DNA of 64,000 nt, taken from contig NZ_CP032616.1 in assembly GCF_003626975.1 (NCBI RefSeq), forward strand, positions 2,728,001 through 2,792,000, written 5' to 3'. The notes under the pieces are model-generated. The model saw only the letters and a list, made by a program, of their open reading frames with translations, was not told the DNA's origin and did not search any database. Shown in pieces: positions 37,132 to 46,614 of the stretch. Position 1 is the stretch's first letter, and every line of letters begins with the position of its first letter. The position numbers were made by a program, and so were the translations under genes. Source of the stretch: Pseudomonas sp. DY-1 (GTDB lineage: Bacteria > Pseudomonadota > Gammaproteobacteria > Pseudomonadales > Pseudomonadaceae).

Positions 37132-38619
37132 TCAGTCCTTCTTGAAGGCGGCCTCCAGCGCATCGTTGATGGTGCGCAGAACCTTTACCCGGGCGTAGCG
37201 CTTGTCGTTCGCCTCCACCAGGGTCCAGGGCGCGATCTCGGTACTGGTACGGTCGACCATGTCGTCGACGGCGTCGACGTAGTGGTCCCATTTGTCCCTA
37301 TTGCGCCAATCCTCCTCGGTGATCTTGTAACGCTTGAAGGCCACCTCCTCACGCTCCTTGAAGCGCTGCATCTGGGTGTCCTTGTCGATGGACAGCCAGA
37401 ACTTCACCAGCACGATGCCGTAGTTGTGCAGTTGTTCCTCGAAGTCGTTGATCTCGCTGTAGGCACGCATCCAGTCCGCCTGGGAGCAGAATCCCTCGAC
37501 CCGTTCCACCAGTACGCGGCCATACCAGGAGCGGTCGAAGATGGTGAACTGGCCGCGACCCGGCACGTGCCGCCAGAAGCGCCAGAGGTAGGGCTGAGCT
37601 CGTTCTTCTTCGGTGGGTGCCGCAATCGGTACCGTACGGTACTGCCGTGGATCCAGCGCGCCGGTCACGCGGCGGATAGCGCCGCCCTTACCGGCCGCGT
37701 CGTTACCCTCGAATACCGCCATCAGCGCGTGGCCGCGCATCCGCTTGTCCCGCAGCAGACCGTTCAAGCGGGCCTGTTCGGTGGCCAACTGCTCCTTGTA
37801 GTCGTCCTTGTCCAGCTTGAGCGAGAGGTCGAGGCTGTCTAACAGGCTGCGTCTGTCCAGGCTGGACATGAGCGGCGCCGCGCGGGTGTTCGGCTTGCGC
37901 CCGGAATCCTGTTTGAGCGCAGCCTGCAGCCCTTCGAGAATGATGCGGCCGACACTGAGGCTGCGGTAATTCGGGTCGACCCCTTCGATCACGTACCACG
38001 GGGCATAGTCGCGGCTGGTGCGGCGCAGTACACGCTCGCCGAAGCGTACGAAGCGGTCGTAGACCTCGCTCTGTTTCCAGTCCAGGGGATTGATCTGCCA
38101 GCTGCGTTGGGGGTCCTTTTCCAGAGCCTTGAGGCGCTCCTTGAGTTGTTTCTTCGAGAGGTGAAACCAGAACTTGAGGATCAGCGCCCCCTCGTCGCAA
38201 AGCATGCGCTCGAAGTCTTCCGCGTCATTGATAGCCTGGTCCAGGCGGGCGTCCTTGATATCGCCCTCGACCCGGGCATGCAGCATCTGGCTGTACCAAT
38301 TGCCAAAGAAGATGCCGATCCGTCCCTTGGGCGGCAGCTTGCGCCAGAAGCGCCATTGCGGCGGGCGGGAAAGCTCTTCGTCAGTCGGCCGCAGGAAGCT
38401 CTCGACGTTGATCAGGCGCGGGTCCATCCACTCATTGAGCAGCTTGACCGTCTCGCCCTTGCCGGCGCCTTCGATGCCATTGATCAGGATGAGCACCGGG
38501 AATCGCGCCTTCTCCTTCAGCTCGAACTGCGCCTCCAGCAAGGCCTCGCGCAACTCGAGCACGGCTTTTTCATAGGTATCCTTGTCAATGGAATGGCCGA
38601 TCTCGGCGGATTCGAACAT
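37132..38619 (-). CDS. pap: Polyphosphate:AMP phosphotransferase
   Basis: A 495-residue protein with two PPK2 domains in tandem (class II PPK2/PAP), which uses polyphosphate to turn AMP into ADP. Walker A of domain 1 is NGIEGAGKGET (47-57), that of domain 2 EGNDAAGKGG (304-313). Domain 2 has the lid and Walker B style FDRSWYGR; in domain 1 the same place reads FFGNWYSQ, without the acidic residue, so domain 1 is probably the weak or inactive half, as described for the P. aeruginosa enzyme. Diverges from mnmC with a REP-like repeat between. Confidence 0.93.
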   Translation of the reverse strand: MFESAEIGHSIDKDTYEKAVLELREALLEAQFELKEKARFPVLILINGIEGAGKGETVKLLNEWMDPRLINVESFLRPTDEELSRPPQWRFWRKLPPKGRIGIFFGNWYSQMLHARVEGDIKDARLDQAINDAEDFERMLCDEGALILKFWFHLSKKQLKERLKALEKDPQRSWQINPLDWKQSEVYDRFVRFGERVLRRTSRDYAPWYVIEGVDPNYRSLSVGRIILEGLQAALKQDSGRKPNTRAAPLMSSLDRRSLLDSLDLSLKLDKDDYKEQLATEQARLNGLLRDKRMRGHALMAVFEGNDAAGKGGAIRRVTGALDPRQYRTVPIAAPTEEERAQPYLWRFWRHVPGRGQFTIFDRSWYGRVLVERVEGFCSQADWMRAYSEINDFEEQLHNYGIVLVKFWLSIDKDTQMQRFKEREEVAFKRYKITEEDWRNRDKWDHYVDAVDDMVDRTSTEIAPWTLVEANDKRYARVKVLRTINDALEAAFKKD

Positions 38620-38667
38620 GCAGACCTCCTTGGCTTGATTGGGAAAAGGTAGCGGACAGACTCACGA

Positions 38668-38727
38668 AGGAGCGAGCTCTGTTCGCGAAAATCTCGATGA
38701 CCCGATTCGCAAGCAAAGCTCGCTCCT
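38668..38727. repeat. REP-type inverted repeat
   Basis: AGGAGCGAGCTCTGTTCGCGAA and ATTCGCAAGCAAAGCTCGCTCCT arms around CTCGATGACCCG, in the divergent pap/mnmC gap. This belongs to the GTAGGAGCGAGC subfamily also found at 59,129. Confidence 0.75.
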
Positions 38728-38819
38728 ACCCTTGCATCGACGCGCTCCGCTGTTTCGGATCAAACCGAAGCAGCCTTCCGATCAGCTACTATTCGCGCTT
38801 CGCAGTCTCGGAAACCTCC

Positions 38820-40790
38820 ATGTCCGACTTCCACCACGCCCAACTCGACTGGGACGAACAGGGCCAACCGCTGTCGCGGGAATTCGACGACGTCTACTTC
38901 TCCCCGACCTCGGGTATCGACGAAACCCACCATGTTTTCCTCAATGGCAACGACCTCGCCCGGCGCTTCACTGAATTGCCGGCCGGTGGGCGTTTCTGCA
39001 TTGGCGAAACGGGCTTCGGCACAGGACTGAACTTCCTTTGCGCCTGGCAGCTGTTCGAGCATCACGCCCCCGCAGACGCTCGGCTGCACTTCGTCAGCGT
39101 GGAAAAATTCCCTCTCTCCCGCGATGACCTCCAACGCGCCCTGGCCCTCTGGCCGGAACTGGCCCCCTTGGCCACTGAACTGATCGATCAGTACGTGGCC
39201 GTGCATCCCGGCTTCCAGCGGTTCAACCTGGCCCAAGGCCGTGTCGTGCTGACCCTGCTGGTGGGGGATGCGATGGACTGCCTGCCCGAACTGGACGCAC
39301 GCATCGACGCCTGGTTCCTCGACGGTTTCGCCCCGGCGAAGAATCCGGAGATGTGGAGCCCCAGCCTCTTCGCCCAACTGGCGCGCCTGTCCGCCCCCGG
39401 CGCCACGCTCGCCACCTTCACGTCCGCCGGCTTCGTACGCCGCGCACTGAAGGAGGCTGGCTTCGCCATCAAGCGCACACCCGGTTTCGGCAAGAAATGG
39501 GAAATGAGCCAGGGCCGCTTCGAGGGGCCTGCCAGCATCGATGCCAGCAAACCCTGGTTCGCCCGCCCGCGTTTCGTACCAGAGTGCCGTGAGGCACTGG
39601 TGATAGGCGCAGGGCTCGCCGGCTGCGCCAGCGCCGCCAGTCTGGCGGCCCGTGGCTGGCGGGTAACCCTTCTGGAGCGCCACGACGCCCCGGCCCGCGA
39701 GGCCTCGGGAAACCCCCAGGGGGTGCTCTACCTCAAGCTATCCGCCCATGGCACGGCACTTTCACGGCTGATCCTCAGTGGCTTCGGCCATACCCGCCGA
39801 CTGCTGCAGCGGCTGGAACAGGGCTACGACTGGCAGGCCTGCGGCGTACTGCAACTGGCCTTCGACGACAAGGAAGCACAGCGCCAGGCCAAGCTGGCCG
39901 AAGCCTTCCCCGCCGACCTGCTGCACAGTCTCGACCAAGCTGCGGCGGAAGCTGTGTCCGGAGTCAGCCTGCCCGCCGGGGGCCTGTTCTATCCCGAGGC
40001 CGGCTGGGTCCACCCGCCGGCTCTCTGCCAACTGCTGGCCGGGCATCCGAATATCCATCTGGTCACTCATGCCGAAGCCCTGGAACTGCGTCGGGAAGGC
40101 GGTCTCTGGCACGCCCGCGATAGCGAGCGCACCCTGGCCTCCGCGCCAGTGGTGGTGCTGGCCAGTGCCGCTGAAGTGCTGCGTTTTCCACAAGCTGCCG
40201 GGCTGCAGCTCAAGCGTATCCGCGGCCAGATCAGTCGCCTGACAGCCACCGCTGAAAGCGCGGGGCTTGGCACCGTGCTCTGTGCCGAGGGCTATGTGGC
40301 GCCGCCGCGTGATGGCGAACACACCCTGGGCGCCAGTTTCGACTTCCACAGCACGGACCTGCAGCCGACCGCTGCGGAACATGCGGGCAACCTGGAACTG
40401 CTGGAAGAGATTTCCCCCGACCTGGGACGCCGCCTGCACGCAGCCGAACTCCAACCGGAGCGCCTGGAAGGCCGCGCCGCCTTCCGCTGCACCACGCCGG
40501 ACTACTTGCCCATCGTCGGTCCGCTGGCGGATGCCAAGGCCTTCGCTGAGGCCTATGCGGTGCTGGCCAGGGACGCGCGCCAGGTGCCGGAAGCAGCCGC
40601 GCCCTGGCTCGACGGCCTGTATGTGAACAGTGCCCACGGCTCACGCGGGCTGATTACCGCTCCACTTTCCGGTGAATTGCTGGCTGCCTGGCTCGATGAC
40701 GAGCCGCTACCGGTTCCCCGAGCCGTGGCCGAGGCCTGTCATCCCAACCGTTTCGCTTTGCGCCGCCTGATCCGCGGCGGGAACGCCTGA
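38820..40790 (+). CDS. mnmC: Bifunctional tRNA mnm5s2U methyltransferase/FAD oxidoreductase MnmC
   Basis: A 656-residue bifunctional enzyme of tRNA wobble modification. The N-terminal methyltransferase domain (about 1-240) has FCIGETGFGTGLNFL and the DAWFLDGFAPAKNPEMWS signature. The C-terminal FAD-dependent domain starts about residue 258 with ALVIGAGLAGCASAASLA and ends with NSAHGSRGL. It removes the carboxymethyl group of cmnm5s2U34 and then methylates. ATG 38820 begins MSDFHHAQLDWDEQGQP; the longer reading frame upstream runs through a REP repeat and is discarded. The next gene begins two bases after the stop. Confidence 0.95.
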   Translation: MSDFHHAQLDWDEQGQPLSREFDDVYFSPTSGIDETHHVFLNGNDLARRFTELPAGGRFCIGETGFGTGLNFLCAWQLFEHHAPADARLHFVSVEKFPLSRDDLQRALALWPELAPLATELIDQYVAVHPGFQRFNLAQGRVVLTLLVGDAMDCLPELDARIDAWFLDGFAPAKNPEMWSPSLFAQLARLSAPGATLATFTSAGFVRRALKEAGFAIKRTPGFGKKWEMSQGRFEGPASIDASKPWFARPRFVPECREALVIGAGLAGCASAASLAARGWRVTLLERHDAPAREASGNPQGVLYLKLSAHGTALSRLILSGFGHTRRLLQRLEQGYDWQACGVLQLAFDDKEAQRQAKLAEAFPADLLHSLDQAAAEAVSGVSLPAGGLFYPEAGWVHPPALCQLLAGHPNIHLVTHAEALELRREGGLWHARDSERTLASAPVVVLASAAEVLRFPQAAGLQLKRIRGQISRLTATAESAGLGTVLCAEGYVAPPRDGEHTLGASFDFHSTDLQPTAAEHAGNLELLEEISPDLGRRLHAAELQPERLEGRAAFRCTTPDYLPIVGPLADAKAFAEAYAVLARDARQVPEAAAPWLDGLYVNSAHGSRGLITAPLSGELLAAWLDDEPLPVPRAVAEACHPNRFALRRLIRGGNA

Positions 40791-40792
40791 GC

Positions 40793-41542
40793 ATGGACTT
40801 GCTCCTGATCGAAGCCCTGGCAATCGGTAGCGTGCTCGGCCTGCTGCTGGGCCTGACCGGCGCCGGAGGCTCGCTGGTAGCGCTGCCCCTGCTGCTCAGC
40901 CTGCACTTGCCACTGCGCGATGCCATTGGCGTGAGCCTGGGCGCGGTCGCCCTGTCCGCAGCCATCGGCGCCATTCCACGCGCGCGCCAGGGATTTGTGT
41001 CCTGGCGCCCAGTGCTGTTGCTCGCGATCAGCGGGCTGCCCGGCAATGCCGTCGGTCAGTGGCTGGGCCACTACATTCCGGAGACGGTGTTGATTCTCGG
41101 CTTTTGCCTGCTGGTGCTCTGGTCGGCATGGCGCATGTGGCGCGGCGCGTCTCTTCCCAAGCGCAATGCCGGCCCGTTGCGAATTGCTCCGCTGGTAATG
41201 ATTGGTGCCGGCGTCGGCCTGCTGTCCGGGGTAATGGGTGTGGGTGGCGGTTTCCTCGTGGTGCCGGCGCTGCTCTGGTACACGCCGTTGTCGATGCTGG
41301 CCGCCACCGCTACTTCGATGGCGGTGATTGCGCTGGTTTCCGGTGGAGGCTTCCTCCTCTACCTCACCGGTGCCCAGCCCCCCATGGCCCTGCTCGGCGG
41401 TCTGGCGGCCGGCGGTGCGGTCGGCGTGCTCTTCGGTAACCAGTTGGCCACGCGCCTGCGCGGCGCCACCCTGCAACGGCTATTCGCGGTGATGCTGGTG
41501 GCAGTCAGCCTGTCCCTGGCCGCCCAGAAACTTCTCTCCTGA
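40793..41542 (+). CDS. TauE/SafE-family sulfite exporter-like membrane protein
   Basis: A 249-residue inner-membrane protein with about eight helices and two TauE/SafE repeats, marked by GLLLGLTGAGGSLVALPLLL near the start and GLLSGVMGVGGGFLVVPALL in the second half. Such proteins move sulfite, sulfonates or other anions; the substrate is not evident. ATG 40793 follows the mnmC stop by two bases, so the pair is co-translated although no functional link is known. Confidence 0.87.
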   Translation: MDLLLIEALAIGSVLGLLLGLTGAGGSLVALPLLLSLHLPLRDAIGVSLGAVALSAAIGAIPRARQGFVSWRPVLLLAISGLPGNAVGQWLGHYIPETVLILGFCLLVLWSAWRMWRGASLPKRNAGPLRIAPLVMIGAGVGLLSGVMGVGGGFLVVPALLWYTPLSMLAATATSMAVIALVSGGGFLLYLTGAQPPMALLGGLAAGGAVGVLFGNQLATRLRGATLQRLFAVMLVAVSLSLAAQKLLS

Positions 41543-41661
41543 CAGGCCAAGCTATATAACCAAACGATATAAAACTCACAGAACTGCACAGGGGTCGGAC
41601 CCTTTAGTGCCTTCTGCAAAAGTCGGCACGAACTCCCCAACGGCAACACCGGTAAGGACTT

Positions 41662-43431
41662 ATGTGCGGCATTTCTGGAGAACTTCGTTTCGACAAACAA
41701 CCGGCCGATCTGGCCGCCCTCGACAAGATCACTCACCATCTCGCACCCCGTGGCCCAGACGCCTGGGGCGTGCACAGCCAGGGACCGATCGCCCTGGGCC
41801 ATCGACGGCTGAAGATCATGGACCTGGCCGAGGCCTCCGGGCAGCCCATGCTGGACCCCGAACTGGGCCTGGCCATGGTGTTCAATGGCGCCATCTACAA
41901 CTACCCCGACCTGCGCAAGGAGTTGCTGAGCCTGGGTTACCGTTTCCATTCTGACGGTGACACCGAGGTACTGCTCAAGGCATGGCACGCCTGGGGCAAG
42001 GACATGCTGCCCAAGCTCAATGGCATGTTCGCCCTGGCCATCTGGGAACGCGACGAACAGAGCCTGTTCCTCGCTCGCGACCGCCTCGGCATCAAGCCGC
42101 TGTACCTGGCGCGCAACCACCAGCGCCTGCGCTTCGCCTCCAGCCTGCCGGCGCTGCTCAAGGGCGGCGACCTGGATAACGGGTTGGACCCGCAAGCGCT
42201 GAACTTCTACCTCAACTTCCATGCCGTGGTGCCCGCGCCCCTCACCCTGGTCAAGGGTGTGGAGAAACTGCCACCGGCCAGCTGGATTCAGATCGACGCC
42301 GACGGCAACTGCAGCCAGGGCATCTGGTGGCAGCTGGAATACGGTCCGCACGAGAGCGAACAGGGCCTTGGCATGGATGACTGGCGCGACCGTCTGCTGG
42401 CCAGCCTGCGCGATGCCGTATCGATTCGCCAACGCGCCGCCCGCGAGGTCGGCGTGCTGCTCTCCGGCGGAGTGGACTCCAGTCTGCTGGTGGGCTTGCT
42501 GGCAGAAACCGGCGTGGAGCAGCTCGCTACGTTCTCCATCGGTTTCCAGGATGCCGGTGGCGAGCGCGGCGACGAGTTCGAGTACTCCGACCTGATCGCC
42601 CGCCACTACGGCACTCGCCACCAGCAACTACGAATCGACGAGCGCGAGGTGCTGGATCAGCTCCCGGCAGCCTTCACGGCCATGAGCGAGCCCATGGTCA
42701 GCCACGACTGCATCGCCTTCTATTTGCTCTCACGCGAAGTGTCGAAGCACTGCAAGGTAGTGCAGAGCGGCCAGGGTGCCGATGAACTGTTCGGCGGCTA
42801 CCACTGGTACCCGCCCCTGGCCGATACCACGGATCCGTTCAACAGCTATCGGGCGGCCTTCTTCGACCGCGCCCACACCGAATACCAGGCCACGGTACAG
42901 CCAGCCTGGCTCACCGATGACCTGGCCGGCGACTTCGTACGCCAGCACTTCGAGCAACCCGGCGCCCTCGACCCCGTCGACAAGGCATTGCGCCTGGACA
43001 GCACCGTGATGCTGGTGGACGACCCGGTGAAGCGAGTGGACAACATGACGATGGCCTGGGGGCTGGAAGCGCGCGTGCCCTTCCTCGACTACCGAGTGGC
43101 CGAACTCTCGGCGCGAATTCCCTCCCGTTTCAAGCTCGGCGATGGCGGCAAGGCGGTGCTCAAGGCTGCCGCGCGCAAGGTCATTCCCCATGAAGTGATC
43201 GACCGGCCCAAGGGCTATTTCCCGGTGCCCGGCCTCAAGCACCTGGAAGGTCGGACCCGCGACTGGGTGCGCGAGCTGCTGCTGGACCCGAGCCAGGACC
43301 GCGGTCTGTTCCAGCCAGCGATGCTCGAGCGTCTGCTTGCCAGCCCCACGGAAGACATCACCCCGCTGCGAGGCTCGAAGCTCTGGCAGATGGCTGCTCT
43401 CAATCTCTGGCTCAACCAACAGGGACTCTGA
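41662..43431 (+). CDS. N-acetylglutaminylglutamine amidotransferase (asparagine synthase family)
   Basis: A 589-residue asparagine-synthase-like enzyme. The glutamine amidotransferase half begins with nucleophile Cys2 (MCGISGELRF) and the ATP-PPi half has SGGVDSS at 268-274. It amidates N-acetylglutaminylglutamine to the dipeptide osmolyte NAGGN. It is followed four bases later by the synthetase gene and then by an M42 peptidase, the three-gene set known from P. aeruginosa (PA3459-PA3461) and Sinorhizobium. Expression is expected to rise at high osmolarity, although no operator is evident in the AT-rich 119-bp gap upstream. Confidence 0.92.
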   Translation: MCGISGELRFDKQPADLAALDKITHHLAPRGPDAWGVHSQGPIALGHRRLKIMDLAEASGQPMLDPELGLAMVFNGAIYNYPDLRKELLSLGYRFHSDGDTEVLLKAWHAWGKDMLPKLNGMFALAIWERDEQSLFLARDRLGIKPLYLARNHQRLRFASSLPALLKGGDLDNGLDPQALNFYLNFHAVVPAPLTLVKGVEKLPPASWIQIDADGNCSQGIWWQLEYGPHESEQGLGMDDWRDRLLASLRDAVSIRQRAAREVGVLLSGGVDSSLLVGLLAETGVEQLATFSIGFQDAGGERGDEFEYSDLIARHYGTRHQQLRIDEREVLDQLPAAFTAMSEPMVSHDCIAFYLLSREVSKHCKVVQSGQGADELFGGYHWYPPLADTTDPFNSYRAAFFDRAHTEYQATVQPAWLTDDLAGDFVRQHFEQPGALDPVDKALRLDSTVMLVDDPVKRVDNMTMAWGLEARVPFLDYRVAELSARIPSRFKLGDGGKAVLKAAARKVIPHEVIDRPKGYFPVPGLKHLEGRTRDWVRELLLDPSQDRGLFQPAMLERLLASPTEDITPLRGSKLWQMAALNLWLNQQGL

Positions 43432-43435
43432 ATCA

Positions 43436-45181
43436 ATGAAAGCCCATACCCTGCACAGCCAGCGTCTCTTGCGTGGCCAGGCGCCCTCCTACCAGCGCCT
43501 TCAGGCCCAGTTGGCCGAAGGTCACCAGGAGCCACACGATGAACCGCAGATACTCCACTGCGGCTGGGGTCGTCTGCTGCTCGGCCACACCTTTCCCGAC
43601 CCGACCAGTCTCGCCAGCGAGCTTTTGGCCGAACAGCCCGGCGAACGTGACATCGCCCTCTATGTCGCCGCTCCCCAGCAAGTGCTGGCCCAGGCTCCCC
43701 AGCAACTGTTCCTCGATCCCTCCGACACCCTGCGTCTCTGGTTCTCCGACTATCGCCCCGCACGCCGGGGTTTCCGCGGATTCCGCATCCGCCGCGCACA
43801 GAGCGAGGCCGACTGGCAGGCAGTCAACCAGCTCTACCGCTGTCGCGGCATGCTGCCGGTGGACCAGGACGCCATCACCCCACGCCACCTTGGCGGGCCG
43901 GTCTACTGGCTGGCCGAGGATGAACGCGACAACCAGGTAATAGGCGCTGTGATGGGCCTCAACCATCGCAAGGCCTTTCACGACCCGGAGTGCGGCTCCA
44001 GCCTCTGGTGTCTGGCAGTGGACCCGCAGTGCAGCCGCCCCGGCGTCGGCGAAGCCCTGGTACGCCATCTGGTGGAACACTTCATGAGCCGCGAGCTCAA
44101 CTACCTCGACCTGTCGGTGCTGCACGACAACGCCCAGGCCAAGGCGCTCTACGCCAAACTCGGTTTTCGCGAGCTGGCCACCTTCGCGGTGAAGCGCAAG
44201 AACAGCATCAACCAAACCCTGTTTATCGGCCCCGGTCCGGAAGAGAAGCTCAACCCCTACGCGCGCATCATCGTCGACGAAGCCCTGCGTCGCGGCATCG
44301 AAGTGCAGGTAGACGATGCCGAGGGTGGGCTTTTCAGCCTCAATCACGGAGGCCGGCGCATCCGTTGCCGTGAATCCCTGAGCGATCTCACCAGTGCCGT
44401 GAGCATGACCCTCTGCCAGGACAAGCACCTCACCCATCGCACGCTGGCCCGCGTGGGTATCCGGCAGCCGTCCCAGTGCCTGGCCACCAGCGATGAGGCG
44501 AACGCCGAATTCCTCGCCGAGCACGGCAGCATCGTCGTCAAACCGGTGAATGGCGAGCAGGGCCAGGGGGTGGCCGTCGACCTGCGCACCCTGGACGAAG
44601 TGAAGACCGCCATCGCCAGGGCCGAGCATTTCGACAGCCGCGTGCTGCTGGAAAGCTGTCACCAGGGCTTTGACCTGCGAGTGGTGGTGATCAACTACGA
44701 AGTGGTGGCTGCCGCTATCCGCCGTCCTGCCGAGGTAGTGGGCGATGGCCAGCAATCCCTGCGCTTGCTGATCGAGCACCAGAGCCGACGACGCCAGGCC
44801 GCCACCCAGGGCGAAAGCCGTATCCCGCTGGATGCCGAAACCGAGCGCACCCTGCAAGCCGCCGGCTACACCTATGACGATGTACTGCCCGCCGGCACCC
44901 GCCTGGCCGTGCGCCGCACCGCCAACCTGCACACCGGCGGCACCCTGGAAGACGTCACCGCGACCCTGCACCCGGCCCTGGCCGAGGCGTCGATCCTTGC
45001 CGCGCGCACGCTGGAAATCCCGGTGGTCGGCCTGGACCTGCTGGTGTCTTCCGCCGACCAGCCGGACTACGTGCTGATCGAAGCCAACGAACGGGTTGGC
45101 CTTGCCAACCACCAGCCGCAGCCCACGGCGGAGCGCTTCATCGACTTGCTGTTCCCGCTGACGCGAGTGCCCTTGGCCTGA
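43436..45181 (+). CDS. ngg: N-acetylglutaminylglutamine synthetase
   Basis: A 581-residue fusion of a GNAT acetyltransferase (about 115-265; DPQCSRPGVGEALVRHLVE is the acetyl-CoA loop) and an ATP-grasp ligase (about 300-581; GSIVVKPVNGEQGQGVAVDL and LIEANERVGLANHQPQ). It makes N-acetylglutaminylglutamine from two glutamines and acetyl-CoA. The ATG at 43436 is used because homology begins with MKAHTLHSQRLLRGQ; the in-frame extension to 43,337 lies inside the upstream gene. It is part of the NAGGN osmoprotectant operon. A REP palindrome follows the stop. Confidence 0.92.
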   Translation: MKAHTLHSQRLLRGQAPSYQRLQAQLAEGHQEPHDEPQILHCGWGRLLLGHTFPDPTSLASELLAEQPGERDIALYVAAPQQVLAQAPQQLFLDPSDTLRLWFSDYRPARRGFRGFRIRRAQSEADWQAVNQLYRCRGMLPVDQDAITPRHLGGPVYWLAEDERDNQVIGAVMGLNHRKAFHDPECGSSLWCLAVDPQCSRPGVGEALVRHLVEHFMSRELNYLDLSVLHDNAQAKALYAKLGFRELATFAVKRKNSINQTLFIGPGPEEKLNPYARIIVDEALRRGIEVQVDDAEGGLFSLNHGGRRIRCRESLSDLTSAVSMTLCQDKHLTHRTLARVGIRQPSQCLATSDEANAEFLAEHGSIVVKPVNGEQGQGVAVDLRTLDEVKTAIARAEHFDSRVLLESCHQGFDLRVVVINYEVVAAAIRRPAEVVGDGQQSLRLLIEHQSRRRQAATQGESRIPLDAETERTLQAAGYTYDDVLPAGTRLAVRRTANLHTGGTLEDVTATLHPALAEASILAARTLEIPVVGLDLLVSSADQPDYVLIEANERVGLANHQPQPTAERFIDLLFPLTRVPLA

Positions 45182-45186
45182 AACCT

Positions 45187-45224
45187 GTGGGAGCGAACTC
45201 ATTCGCGAATGAATTCGCTCCCAC
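45187..45224. repeat. REP-type palindrome inside the NAGGN operon
   Basis: GTGGGAGCGAACTCATTCGC and GCGAATGAATTCGCTCCCAC are fused into one near-perfect 38-bp palindrome, between the synthetase and the M42 peptidase genes. Confidence 0.88.
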
Positions 45225-45260
45225 GATCAAGTCGCGCCTTGGCCTCAGAAAGGAGATGTC

Positions 45261-46454
45261 ATGAGCAAGAGACTCCCCGAACCCGACCTCGCCTACCTGC
45301 AACAGGTCCTGCTGGAGATGCTGGCCATTCCCAGCCCCACGGGGTTCACCGACACCATCGTGCGTTACGTTGCCGAGCGCCTGGATGAGATCGGCATTCC
45401 CTATGAACTGACCCGTCGCGGCACTATCCGCGCCACGGTCAAGGGCCGCCAGAACAGTCCGGACCGCGCCGTGTCGGCGCATCTGGACACCATTGGCGCC
45501 ATCGTCCGCGAGATCAAGGACAACGGCCGACTCGCCCTGGCACCCGTGGGTTGCTGGTCCAGCCGCTTCGCCGAAGGTAGTCGCGTGAGCCTGTTCTGCG
45601 ACAGCCGGGTGTTGCGCGGCAGCGTCTTGCCCTTGCTGGCTTCAGGACATGCGTTCAACACCCAAGTGGACAGCCTGCCGATCAGTTGGGACCACATCGA
45701 ACTGCGCCTGGATGCCTACAGCACCACGCGCGCCGATTGCGAAAGCCTGGGTGTCTCGATCGGCGATTTCGTTGCCTTCGACCCCCTGCCGGAATTTACC
45801 GAGAGCGGCCATATCAGCGCGCGCCACCTGGACGACAAGGCCGGCGTCGCCGCCCTGCTCACCGCGCTCAAGGGCATCACCGAAGCCCGGCTGGTGCCGC
45901 CGATCGACTGCCACCCGCTGTTCACCATCACCGAGGAGATCGGCTCCGGCTCCGCTGCAGCGCTACCCTGGGACGTCAGCGAGTTCGTCGGCATCGATAT
46001 CGCCCCGGTCGCCCCCGGCCAGCATTCCAGCGAACACGCGGTCAGCGTGGCCCTGCAGGATTCCGGCGGCCCCTACGATTTCCACCTTTCCCGGCACCTG
46101 TTGAAGCTGGGCGATGAGCATTCCATCCCGCTGCGCCGCGACCTGTTCCGTTACTACCACAGCGACGCACAGTCAGCGGTCACCGCCGGGCATGACATCC
46201 GCACCGCTTTGCTGGCCTTCGGCTGCGATGCGACCCACGGTTACGAGCGCACTCATATCGACAGCCTGGAGGCCCTGACCCGGCTGCTCGGTGCCTACCT
46301 GATGAGCCCGCCGGTGTTCGCCACCGACGCGGTCACCAGCCAGCAGTCCCTCGAACCTTTCAGCCACCAGTTGGAGCATGACGCGCAGATGGAGAGCGAG
46401 ACGCGCGTCCCGACCGTGGAAAGTCTTGTGGGAAAGGGTGACGCCGGCCCTTGA
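45261..46454 (+). CDS. M42-family metallopeptidase of the NAGGN system
   Basis: A 397-residue M42 aminopeptidase-like enzyme. Metal-binding motifs seen are VSAHLDTIGAIV, HLDDKAGVAALL and TITEEIGSGSA. It is the third gene of the N-acetylglutaminylglutamine amide operon and probably degrades or recycles the osmolyte when osmotic stress ends. ATG 45261 follows AAGGAGATGTC. The C-terminal 50 residues (after SPPVFATDAV) look disordered and specific to this group. Confidence 0.9.
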   Translation: MSKRLPEPDLAYLQQVLLEMLAIPSPTGFTDTIVRYVAERLDEIGIPYELTRRGTIRATVKGRQNSPDRAVSAHLDTIGAIVREIKDNGRLALAPVGCWSSRFAEGSRVSLFCDSRVLRGSVLPLLASGHAFNTQVDSLPISWDHIELRLDAYSTTRADCESLGVSIGDFVAFDPLPEFTESGHISARHLDDKAGVAALLTALKGITEARLVPPIDCHPLFTITEEIGSGSAAALPWDVSEFVGIDIAPVAPGQHSSEHAVSVALQDSGGPYDFHLSRHLLKLGDEHSIPLRRDLFRYYHSDAQSAVTAGHDIRTALLAFGCDATHGYERTHIDSLEALTRLLGAYLMSPPVFATDAVTSQQSLEPFSHQLEHDAQMESETRVPTVESLVGKGDAGP

Positions 46455-46614
46455 AGGGCGAACCCGCCAGGAGCAAAGTGCCACCTATGCTCAATACGAA
46501 GGCTACGCGGGTGCGGTGAGGCCGTGTCGAACATCGATTTCTGCCTGGCATCGCCGCCCCTCGGCTACCTTTCGTAGAGGGACAAAGGACGAATAACAAC
46601 GCGGGTGGTCACCC

